Below are positions 57,458-64,000 of a stretch of 64,000 bases of DNA, piece after piece (positions within the stretch are counted from its first letter, which is position 1; the number at the start of each line of letters is the position of its first letter). This stretch comes from Acidimicrobiaceae bacterium. GTDB lineage: Bacteria; Actinomycetota; Acidimicrobiia; Acidimicrobiales; UBA8190. Where the stretch lies: assembly GCA_003151955.1 (NCBI GenBank), contig PLZB01000024.1:62001-126000 (forward strand). Reading direction: 5' to 3'. The position numbers and the translations under genes are program-made. The notes beneath the pieces were generated by a model that searched no databases, had not been told where the DNA came from, and worked only from the letters and a program-made list of their open reading frames with translations.

Positions 57458-58647
57458 TGGGATCGCACGGGATCAGGGACCGGGTGGCCATCGTCGGGAT
57501 GGGCTGCACCGCCTTCGGGGAGCACTGGGACCGAAGCCTCGACGACCTCATCGTCGACGCCGCCGCCGACACCTTCGCCTCGGCCGGGGTGACGAAGGAG
57601 GAGGTCGACGCCTACTGGTTCGGGACGGCCCAGTCGGGGATGTCCGGGATCACCCTGGCCCGGCCCCTCCAGCTCGAGAACAAGCCGGTGACCCGGGTCG
57701 AGAACTACTGCACCACGGGCTCCGAGGCGCTGCGGGCCGCGGCCTACGCCGTGGCCTCGGGGGCCTACGACGTGGCCATGGCGCTGGGGGCCGAGAAGGT
57801 GAAGGACTCCGGCTATCAGGGCCTCAACGCCTTTCCCGTCCCCGGGGACGGGACGGCCCGGACCCTGACGGCGGCAGCCATGTTCTCCATGGTGGCCCCC
57901 GCCTACGCCCGGAAGTACGGGGTCGACGAGGAGCAGCTGGCCGAGGTCCTCGCCACCATCTCGGTGAAGAACCACTTCAACGGGGCCCGGAACCCCCGGG
58001 CCCAGTTCCGGAAGGAGGTCTCCAAGGAGACCGTCCTCCGCTCCCCCCGGGTGGCGGGGACGCTGGGGGTCTTCGACTGCGCCGGGGTGGCCGACGGGGC
58101 CGCCGCCGCCATCGTCGTCCGGGCCGAGGACGCCCACCGCTACACGGACAAGCCCCTCTACATCAAGGCCCTCTCCTTCGCGGCGGGGAGCGGATCGGGG
58201 CTCATCGACCCCGACTACGACTACACCCACTTCCCGGAGTGCGAGGTGGCGGCCCGGGACGCCTACGCCCAGGCCGGGATCACCGATCCCCGCCGGCAGC
58301 TGGCCATGGCCGAGGTCCACGACTGCTTCACCCCCACCGAGCTGGTCCTCATGGAGGATCTCGGCTTCGCCGAGCGGGGGACGGCCTGGAAGGAGATCCT
58401 GGCCGGGACCTTCGCCCTCGACGGGGAGCTTCCCGTCAACCCCGACGGGGGCCTGAAGAGCTTCGGCCACCCGGTGGGGGCCTCGGGGCTCCGGATGTTC
58501 TACGAGTGCTGGCTCCAGCTCCGGGGGGAGGCCACTCCCGAGCGGCAGATCAGCACCGACAGGACCCTGGCCCTGACCCACAACCTCGGGGGCTACCCGG
58601 GGGAGATGGTCTCCTTCGTCTCCGTGGTCGGGACCGAGCCGGGCTGA
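57457..58647 (+). CDS. Thiolase-like / SCP-x-type lipid-transfer protein
   Basis: The protein has 396 residues; the ATG overlaps the upstream stop and GGAGGAG lies about 9 nt before it. Thiolase residues are present: nucleophile Cys in VENYCTTGSEALRAA (about 85-99), VHDCFTPTELVLMEDLG, and the C-terminal SFGHPVGASGLRM with the catalytic His. The extra NHFNGARNPRAQF stretch is typical of the SCP-x/Ltp2 thiolase-aldolase group, which cleaves steroid or long side chains when bound to a DUF35 partner. Such a partner is fused in the preceding gene. It carries out thiolysis or retro-aldol cleavage of CoA esters. Confidence 0.92.
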   Translation: MGSHGIRDRVAIVGMGCTAFGEHWDRSLDDLIVDAAADTFASAGVTKEEVDAYWFGTAQSGMSGITLARPLQLENKPVTRVENYCTTGSEALRAAAYAVASGAYDVAMALGAEKVKDSGYQGLNAFPVPGDGTARTLTAAAMFSMVAPAYARKYGVDEEQLAEVLATISVKNHFNGARNPRAQFRKEVSKETVLRSPRVAGTLGVFDCAGVADGAAAAIVVRAEDAHRYTDKPLYIKALSFAAGSGSGLIDPDYDYTHFPECEVAARDAYAQAGITDPRRQLAMAEVHDCFTPTELVLMEDLGFAERGTAWKEILAGTFALDGELPVNPDGGLKSFGHPVGASGLRMFYECWLQLRGEATPERQISTDRTLALTHNLGGYPGEMVSFVSVVGTEPG

Positions 58648-58673
58648 CCGACCCCCGTCGACCGGGGATCAGC
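58643..58673. terminator. Possible bidirectional hairpin between thiolase and PIG-L genes
   Basis: GCTGA and CCCC pair with GGGG and TCAGC across a short loop at the convergent 3' ends. The stem is interrupted, so this is tentative. Confidence 0.35.
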
Positions 58674-59346
58674 GGAGCCAGGCCGGAGCTTCCTGGGACT
58701 CCTCGACCTGGTGGGAGGGGGCCACGCTGAGCCCGGGGTCGAGGGGGGACCAGACGAACCGGTGGGCCTCGAAGGCCTCGGCGTAGCGGGCCCGGGCCTG
58801 GAAGCCCCGGAATCGGGCCTGGGCCTCGATGGCCTCGGGGTCGACCAGGCCGCAGCCGAGGACCTGGGACATGTGGGCCCGGACGAGGTCGAGCTTCCCC
58901 TCGACGAAGTCGGCCACGTCGATGTGGAGGGTGGGGGCGAACCCGACGGTGGAGGGGGATTCGTAGGAGAGGATCCGACAGGACCGGCGGGCGGCGGCCA
59001 GGGTGGCGGAGGCGGTGGCCCGGTGGTCCTGGTGGGTGTCGGCGGTGGTGTGGGTGTAGACGATGTCGGCGCCGGAGGCGGAGAGGGCGGCTTCGACGGC
59101 CACCACCCCGGTCAGGTCCCCGGGGACGAGGCCGTCCTCGAACCGGCCCCAGCGGAGCTCGGCGCCGAGGAGGGCGGCGGCATCCTCCTGCTCGGCCCGT
59201 CGGGTGGCGTTCCCGGTCGGCCCCAGCTCGCCGCCCGTCATGACCAGCATGGTGACGCGGTGGCCAGCCTTGCGGTGGGCCAGGAGGGCTCCGCCGCATC
59301 CGAGCTCGATGTCGTCGGGATGGGCTCCGACGGCCAGGACGTTCAT
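58669..59346 (-). CDS. PIG-L/LmbE-family deacetylase
   Basis: The protein has 225 residues from the ATG at 59346; GGAGG lies about 10 nt upstream. The zinc-binding motif AHPDDIELGCGG (8-19) and THTTADTHQDHRAT (read at about 99-112, third ligand His) identify the PIG-L family, which includes MshB and Mca of mycothiol metabolism and GlcNAc-PI deacetylases. It removes an acyl group from an amino sugar or conjugate. Which substrate is used cannot be told from sequence. It is transcribed alone after a strong hairpin. Confidence 0.9.
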   Translation of the reverse strand: MNVLAVGAHPDDIELGCGGALLAHRKAGHRVTMLVMTGGELGPTGNATRRAEQEDAAALLGAELRWGRFEDGLVPGDLTGVVAVEAALSASGADIVYTHTTADTHQDHRATASATLAAARRSCRILSYESPSTVGFAPTLHIDVADFVEGKLDLVRAHMSQVLGCGLVDPEAIEAQARFRGFQARARYAEAFEAHRFVWSPLDPGLSVAPSHQVEESQEAPAWLR

Positions 59347-59382
59347 CGGGTCGTCCCCTCCACGTGGGTGGGACCGGTCGTG

Positions 59383-59423
59383 CCCCTGATCCCGACTGCA
59401 CGGGACGGGCTCGGGATCAGGGG
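59383..59423 (-). terminator. 13-bp hairpin after the downstream DUF6801-like gene
   Basis: CCCCTGATCCCGA (59383-59395) pairs perfectly with 59411-59423 around a 15-nt loop. It lies 17 nt after the stop of the surface-protein gene and before the PIG-L start. Confidence 0.7.
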
Positions 59424-59439
59424 CATCGGACCGGGACGC

Positions 59440-60168
59440 CTAGGCCTGGACGGCCCGACGGGTGTGCCGACGGGTGTGCCGACGCTGGACGACGATGAAG
59501 CTGGCACTGGAGAACAGGGCCAGACCCACGATGCCGACCACCCCGATGGGGGCGACGACATTGGGGACGACAGTGACCGACGCCAGGGTGGGCGCCGTTC
59601 CCGACACCGTGCAGGCCACCGTCTGGGGCCCACCGATGAACCAGACCGAGCTCGGGTTGATGGTGAGGCTCAACGTCAGGTTGCCAGGCTTGAAGGTGGC
59701 CGTTCCCGTCGCCAGGGGGGTGAAGCTCACCGGGTTCAGCGTGACCTTGATCGGGCTTCCCAGGCTCGCCGTCTTGGTGTCGACGGGGGCCGACAGGCTG
59801 GCCGTGGCCGAGGCCGGGGTGACGTCCGTCCCGGTGACGACGGCCGTGACTCCTGTGGTGTTGACGTCTGAGACGCCGAGGAGGTTGGCCGTGGCCACGG
59901 GGAGGAACGGGAGCATCAGCGACGCCGTCGCCGAGGCGGACGTCGTCTGGCCCACGCCGGCCATGGACGGGACGGTGGTGACGACGGAGATGGTCACCGC
60001 CGTGGAACCGATCAGCGGGAAGTTGCAGTTGTAGTTCACCGGCACCGTGGTCGTGGTCGTGACCACCGCGGCGGCCGGACCGGCGGCGGCGACGCCCAGG
60101 GCGGCGAGGCCCAGGGTCGAGAGGACGGCGGCGCCGGTGAGGCGGACCGCCGTGTTGCGGATCTTCAT
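59440..60168 (-). CDS. Secreted surface protein, DUF6801-like, copy 1
   Basis: The protein has 242 residues; AAGGAG precedes the ATG at 60168. A signal peptide (LTGAAVLSTLGLAALG, cleaved near AAA-VV), a Thr-rich start, a beta-sandwich of about 170 residues with two Cys (YNCNF and VACTVSG) that may form a disulfide, then a C-terminal membrane segment (GVVGIVGLALFSSASF) and a basic tail (RRHTRRHTRR). This is a cell-surface anchored layout. Copy 2 lies directly upstream, with the same ends and about half of positions shared by eye. Confidence 0.82.
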   Translation of the reverse strand: MKIRNTAVRLTGAAVLSTLGLAALGVAAAGPAAAVVTTTTTVPVNYNCNFPLIGSTAVTISVVTTVPSMAGVGQTTSASATASLMLPFLPVATANLLGVSDVNTTGVTAVVTGTDVTPASATASLSAPVDTKTASLGSPIKVTLNPVSFTPLATGTATFKPGNLTLSLTINPSSVWFIGGPQTVACTVSGTAPTLASVTVVPNVVAPIGVVGIVGLALFSSASFIVVQRRHTRRHTRRAVQA

Positions 60169-60216
60169 ATTGGAGAGCTCCTTGAACGGCGTTGGACCGG
60201 CAGGGCCTGGACGTGC

Positions 60217-60260
60217 CCCCCGGCCCCGGCTGCATCTCTCGATGCGGGCCGGGACCGGGG
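60217..60260 (-). terminator. GC-rich hairpin between the two DUF6801-like genes
   Basis: CCCCGGCCCCGGCTGCAT (60217-60234) pairs, with one or two mismatches, with 60242-60260 around the loop CTCTCG. It lies about 35 nt past the copy 2 stop, so the two copies are separate transcripts or partly attenuated. Confidence 0.6.
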
Positions 60261-60294
60261 AGACGGTCCGGTTACTGCTGGAGTGCCGGGCTGG

Positions 60295-61020
60295 TTAGGC
60301 CTGGACGCCGGCGTGGGTGCGGCGGCGCTGCACCACGATGAAGCCGGCACCGGCGATCCCGGCCAGGGCCAGGATGCCGACGGAGCCGATCGGGGTGACG
60401 GCCTTGGGCAGGATGGTGACCGTGGCCAGCGTCGGAGCCGTGCCGCTCAGGGTGCAGGCCACGACCTGGGGACCACCGATGGCCGGCGTGGCCGGCGGGT
60501 TGATGGTCAGGTCCAGGGTCAGGGCGCCCGGGGTGAAGGTGGCGGTCCCGGCGACGGTGGCCGTGAAGGACACCGGGTTCAGGTTGGCCACGATCGGGTT
60601 GCCCAGGTTCGCCACCGGGATGTCGAACGGCGCCGCCAGGGTGGCGGTGGTGGTCTGGGTGGTCGCGCCGGGCTCGGTGGCGATGACGACGGTCGAGGCG
60701 CCGGTGGTGGCGATGTCCGTGACACCGAGGGCCGTGGCAGCACCGGAGACGGAGGAGGGCAGGGTCAGCGTGGCCGAGGCCGTGGCCGACGCCGTCTGGC
60801 CCACCGTGACGCTGGTCGGGGCGGTGGTGGTGACCGCGATCGTCACGGCCGTGGCGCCGAGGACCGGGAAGGTGCAGCTGTAGCTGACCGGGACCGTGGT
60901 GGTGGTGGTGCCGGCGGCAGCAGCCGGACCGGCGAAGGCAACGCCGAGCGAGGCGAGGCCCATGGTCGAGAGGGCGGCGGCGCCGGCGAGGCGCACTGCC
61001 TTCGAGTTGCGGATCTTCAT
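60295..61020 (-). CDS. Secreted surface protein, DUF6801-like, copy 2
   Basis: The protein has 241 residues; AAGGAGAT at 7 nt sets the ATG at 61020 against a longer frame that reaches 61260. It has the same layout as copy 1: signal peptide (LAGAAALSTMGLASLG), Thr-rich mature start (GTTTTTVPVSY), two Cys (YSCTF and VACTLSG), a beta domain and a C-terminal membrane segment (GSVGILALAGIAGAGF) with basic tail. Tandem duplication is evident. These proteins are common on actinobacterial surfaces and their role is not known. Confidence 0.82.
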   Translation of the reverse strand: MKIRNSKAVRLAGAAALSTMGLASLGVAFAGPAAAAGTTTTTVPVSYSCTFPVLGATAVTIAVTTTAPTSVTVGQTASATASATLTLPSSVSGAATALGVTDIATTGASTVVIATEPGATTQTTTATLAAPFDIPVANLGNPIVANLNPVSFTATVAGTATFTPGALTLDLTINPPATPAIGGPQVVACTLSGTAPTLATVTILPKAVTPIGSVGILALAGIAGAGFIVVQRRRTHAGVQA

Positions 61021-61667
61021 GATGGTGATCTCCTTGTCGAGGTGAAACGAAAGAAATTCTGTTGGCGACACACGAAAGCGCTCAAGTCGGCGTTCCCCTT
61101 GGACGATGCCCAGGCGAGGTGTCCGAGCCGGGTGGCTTGAGGACGGACCGGGCTTGATCCGGAAGGAACCTGTTTGCAGACGGGGCCCCCGGGTCGCTAC
61201 GGCTGTCAGCGCAGTAGCAGCTGAGTCATCGCTGTTCTTCTTGCATCCCCCCTCTCGCACGCCCTGCCGTCGCAGCTCTCAGCATCCTGAAGCGACTGTT
61301 GGGTCGTCGTCCCTGAGCCCCTACCCCCTGCGGGCTCCTACTTCGTTCAGATTCAGAAAGCAGAACCTTCCCTTTTCGATTTCTACCACAAGTGTCAAGG
61401 TAGGAAGCCAGCCCGGAGGGCCTGAATTCGTGCCTCCGGGACCCGTTTGTGCCTGGGCCGAAGGTCAGTCGGCGAGGAGTTGTGCGGAACCCGCCATGTG
61501 ATTCTCTGCACTCACCCCCAGTGGTGGTAGTGCCATCACATTGAGTGGTTGGAACGGTTCTGCGGAATCGTCCGGACCTCGCCGGAGCCGCCAATTCGCC
61601 GACCGGAAGCCTCTTGGAGCTGGGCGGCGGCCGCCGCCTCTCGGGTCCCCTCTGGCATGATCCCCCG
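61021..61667. other. Intergenic region of about 650 bp
   Basis: This long space lies between the minus-strand surface gene and the plus-strand SDR gene. It is less GC-rich than the coding DNA, especially at 61310-61400. On the minus strand TTGACA (61395-61400) could be a -35 element, but no good -10 follows. No coding frame with a start and codon bias is convincing, and no tRNA or strong hairpin is seen. Confidence 0.4.
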
Positions 61668-62558
61668 ATGGGCATCCTCGAGGAACGGGCCGGACTGGCC
61701 GGGAAGCTGGCGGTGGTAGCCGGAGGGGGCGGCGGGCTGGGCCGGGCCATCGCCCTCGACCTGGCCGGGGCCGGGGTGGAGCTCGTCCTGGCCGACATCG
61801 ACGGCGACGCCCTGGCCGCCACGACCGCCGAGGCCCGGGACCGGGGGGTGACCGTGACCGGGCAGGTCGCCGACGTCCGGGAACCGGACCAGCTGGCCGC
61901 CGTCTTCGCCGCTGCCGACGCCACCGACCGGCGGCTCGACATCCTCGTCAACGTGGTCGGGGGGACCTTCCGGAGCCCCTTCACCGAGCTCTCCGGCCGG
62001 GGCCGGGACGCCCTCATCCGGACAAACTTCACCTGGGTCCTCGACGCCGTCGGCCAGGCCGCCGGTCGGATGGCCGCCGACGGCCGGGGAGGGTCGATCA
62101 TCACCCTGACCTCGATCGAGGCCCACCGGGCCGCCCCCGGCTTCGCCGTCTACGCGGCCATGAAGGCGGCCCTCGAGCACCTGACCAGGACCCTCGCCGT
62201 CGAGCTCGGCCCGGCCGGGATCCGGCTCAACACCATCGCCCCCGACTTCGTCCCCACCGCCGGCCTGGCCCGGGTGGCCGGCGAGGCCGGCTCGGGTTCG
62301 GAGCTGGCGGCCGAGGCGGGAAGCGATCCGGACCCTGGGGACCACCTCACCATCCCTCTGGGCCGGAAGGGGACCCCCGAGGAGGTGGGGAGCTGCGCCC
62401 TCTTCCTGGCCTCCGACCTCTCCTCCTACCTGACCGGGACCACCCTCCACCCCGACGGGGGGGCCCTGGCCGGCTCGGGCTGGATGGACTGGCCCGGGGA
62501 GGGCTTCACGGCCCGGCCCCCGGCCTGGGTCCTGGAGGAACTTCCACCCCGGGCCTAG
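61668..62558 (+). CDS. Short-chain dehydrogenase/reductase (SDR)
   Basis: The protein has 296 residues from the ATG at 61668; an upstream frame from 61545 lacks coding bias. NAD(P)-binding GGGGGLGRAIA (19-29), ADIDGD for cofactor choice (Asp favours NAD), NVVGG in place of NNAG, catalytic Ser in ITLTSIEAH, and YAAMKAAL with Tyr and Lys. The C-terminal PLGRKGTPEEVGSCALFLASD and TGTTLHPDGG are standard for classical SDRs. The substrate is unknown; position next to thioesterase and thiolase genes suggests lipid or steroid metabolism. Confidence 0.9.
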   Translation: MGILEERAGLAGKLAVVAGGGGGLGRAIALDLAGAGVELVLADIDGDALAATTAEARDRGVTVTGQVADVREPDQLAAVFAAADATDRRLDILVNVVGGTFRSPFTELSGRGRDALIRTNFTWVLDAVGQAAGRMAADGRGGSIITLTSIEAHRAAPGFAVYAAMKAALEHLTRTLAVELGPAGIRLNTIAPDFVPTAGLARVAGEAGSGSELAAEAGSDPDPGDHLTIPLGRKGTPEEVGSCALFLASDLSSYLTGTTLHPDGGALAGSGWMDWPGEGFTARPPAWVLEELPPRA

Positions 62559-62568
62559 GTACTCGCCC

Positions 62569-63094
62569 CGTGGGCCGAGTAGGGTCGGCCGGCGGCCTCG
62601 GCCCGGGACCGGCCCCTGTCCGGAGGTAGCCGGGCTCGAAGAGGGAGACGACCATGGCCAGGATGGAGAAGGCGTGGACGTCGTCGTTGGCCCGGGCGAT
62701 GAGGGCGAAGACCTCGAGCTCCCCCAGGGCGGTCCAGCGCGCCGCCAGGCCGGGATCGGCGACGTCGCTCTCCCAGGGGTCGGCCAGGGCCCGGGAGGGG
62801 TGGAGGACGAGGGCGGCCAGGACCATGGTCTGGACGATCCCGGGTCCGGAAGGCGAGGTTCCGGAACCGGAGCGCCATGGCCAGCTCGGCCGGGCCCACC
62901 GGCTCCGCCCCGGAGACGTCCACGGGGTGGCCGGTCATGGCGGTGAAGACCGATTCGAGGAGGACCCGCTAGAGGTCGGTGAGGCCGGCCGGGGGGGCGA
63001 CGTCGGTGACCGCGGCCCAGGCCACCCGGCTGACCTCTTCCGCCGTCGGGGGGGTCAGCTCCGTCTCGTCGCCGGCCGGGAGGGGAACGGGCAT
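62569..63094 (-). pseudogene. Broken gene with in-frame stop and frameshift
   Basis: From the ATG at 63094 the frame reads MPVPLPAGDETELTPPTAEE, reaching AGLTDL and then TAG at 62969-62971. The frame continues RVLLESVFTAMTGHPVDVSG and LAMALRFRNLAFRTRD, after which coding character moves to another frame (MVLAALVLHPSRALADPW, FALIARANDDVHAFSILAM). The pieces fit one protein of about 170 residues; a CAG-to-TAG change and a one-base shift near 62835 would explain the breaks. The family is not identified with confidence. Confidence 0.6.
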
Positions 63095-63149
63095 GGCAGG
63101 GTCACGTTACCGGCCGGCCCGGGCCGAACCGGCGGGTAGGTTCCCGGTG

Positions 63150-63956
63150 ATGACCGAGGCCCTCTTCCTCCCCAACGGCGACCGGTGGCTCCCGACGGAG
63201 CTGGCCCGGGGACCCTGGTCGGCCGACTCCCTCCACGGGGGGCCGGTGGCCGCCCTCGTGACCCGGGCCGCCGAGCTCTGCGAGCCGGACCCCTCGAAGC
63301 AGGTGGTCCGGCTCACCCTGGAGCTCCTGAAGCCGGTCCCGGTCGCCCCCCTGACCGTGTCGGCCCGGGTGGTCCGGCCGGGCCGGAAGGTCGAGGTCGT
63401 CGACGTGACCCTGGCCGACGGCGACCGGGAGCTGGCCTGGGGACGGGTGGTCCGGCTCCGACTCCAGGGCGCTGGGAACGCATCCGGGCTCGAACCAACG
63501 GTCGGGCCGGTCCCCGGCCGGGACCCGGACGCTCCGGCCGGACCCGAAGGGCAGACGTCGACCCCGGTGTTCGACGGGGGGTGGTCGGGGTTCCACAACG
63601 GAGGGGCCGAGCTCCGGTTCGTCGATGGCCACTTCAGCCGGCCCGGGCCCTGCCGGGTCTGGGTCCGGCTGGCCGTCCCCGTCGTCCCCGGGGAGGTCCC
63701 CTCCCCCACCGTCCGGGCCGCGGCCGCCGCCGACTTCGGCAACGGGGTCTCCTCCATCCTCGACTTCACCCGGTTCGTCTTCATCAACCCCGACCTGACC
63801 GTCTCCCTGGACCGGCCCCCGGAAGGCGAATGGGTCTGCCTGGACGCGGCCACGACGCTCGGTCCCCCGGGCGTCGGGCTGGCCCAGAGCCGGCTCTGGG
63901 ACCTCCGGGGTCCGGTGGGCCGGTCCCTCCAGAGCCTCCTGGTCGAGCCCCGGTAG
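63150..63956 (+). CDS. TesB-like acyl-CoA thioesterase family protein
   Basis: The protein has 268 residues from the ATG at 63150 (a GTG directly precedes it). Double hot-dog thioesterase pattern: TELARGPWSADSLHGGPVAALVTRAAE at the N terminus (read in part), RLTLELLKPVPVAPL, a poorly conserved linker, and the second half with AAAADFGNGVSSIL and FINPDLTVSLDRPPEGEWVCLDA, then GLAQSRLWDLRGPVGRSLQSLLV. It hydrolyses acyl-CoA thioesters. The frame runs to a stop at 63954, 44 bp before the window end. Confidence 0.87.
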   Translation: MTEALFLPNGDRWLPTELARGPWSADSLHGGPVAALVTRAAELCEPDPSKQVVRLTLELLKPVPVAPLTVSARVVRPGRKVEVVDVTLADGDRELAWGRVVRLRLQGAGNASGLEPTVGPVPGRDPDAPAGPEGQTSTPVFDGGWSGFHNGGAELRFVDGHFSRPGPCRVWVRLAVPVVPGEVPSPTVRAAAAADFGNGVSSILDFTRFVFINPDLTVSLDRPPEGEWVCLDAATTLGPPGVGLAQSRLWDLRGPVGRSLQSLLVEPR

Positions 63957-64000
63957 GGCAGCGACGCCCACCCTTCCCGTGGCCCGTCCGGGCGACTAGA

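Overview
The window is high-GC DNA of an actinomycete. Several features point to Actinomycetota, possibly the Acidimicrobiia: an NnaR-type fusion regulator, a group II truncated haemoglobin, a DUF2236 oxygenase, an F420-type luciferase-like oxidoreductase, a DUF6457 protein, two DUF6801-like surface proteins, and fatty-acid gene sets under TetR-type palindromes. The class-level placement is inference, because no rRNA gene is present. Most genes overlap by 4 nt (ATGA, GTGA or TTGA), so operons are easy to read.

Layout. Positions 1-5905 hold the 5' part of a giant exported protein with a transglutaminase-like domain that lacks its cysteine. A tRNA-Arg(CCT) gene at 6135-6207 marks the left edge of an accessory region. 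The 5' half of this tRNA and its upstream DNA recur at 11433-11500 and 18340-18396, so 6.2-18.4 kb reads as two stacked elements inserted at the tRNA. Element 1 holds a large 2OG-Fe(II) oxygenase and an ATPase + HNH pair (Septu-like). Element 2 holds five overlapping genes: a protein with a sigma-region-4-like helix-turn-helix, an unknown protein, a P-loop-less BREX-ATPase-like protein, an intact BrxD-like ATPase and an SF2 helicase. No methylase or PglZ accompanies them. This is the best candidate here for an undescribed defence system. Each element ends with a copy of the same small protein. An RloA/RloB (AbiL-like) pair follows at 18.5-20.4 kb.

21.5-34.1 kb is a complete nitrate assimilation block: NarK transporter, NnaR (HemD-like plus winged helix), MobA, MoeA and DUF6457 for molybdenum cofactor, nitrate reductase with its flavoprotein partner, and nitrite reductase NirBD. 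Palindromes and inverted repeats lie between narK and nnaR.

34.1-48 kb is mixed: a beta-propeller lipoprotein, hipBA with a frameshifted hipA, a diguanylate cyclase, a glycosyltransferase-like protein, truncated haemoglobin, an ECF sigma/anti-sigma pair divergent from a cupredoxin and two exported ferritin-like proteins, a diiron desaturase-like protein, a YgjP-type metalloprotease, a DUF2236 oxygenase and a TetR regulator.

49.1-50.9 kb carries two toxin-antitoxin modules (Phd-PIN and ParD-like/zeta). 50.9-58.6 kb is an acyl-CoA / thiolase region: two acyl-CoA dehydrogenases, two MaoC-type proteins, a family III CoA transferase, then divergently a cysteine-free HMG-CoA-synthase-like/DUF35 protein and a thiolase-like protein. 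The two divergent units share a 15-bp operator. The end holds a PIG-L deacetylase, the two DUF6801-like proteins, an SDR, a broken gene and a TesB-like thioesterase. Decayed fragments of a VOC protein, a SnoaL-like protein and others lie between the operons.
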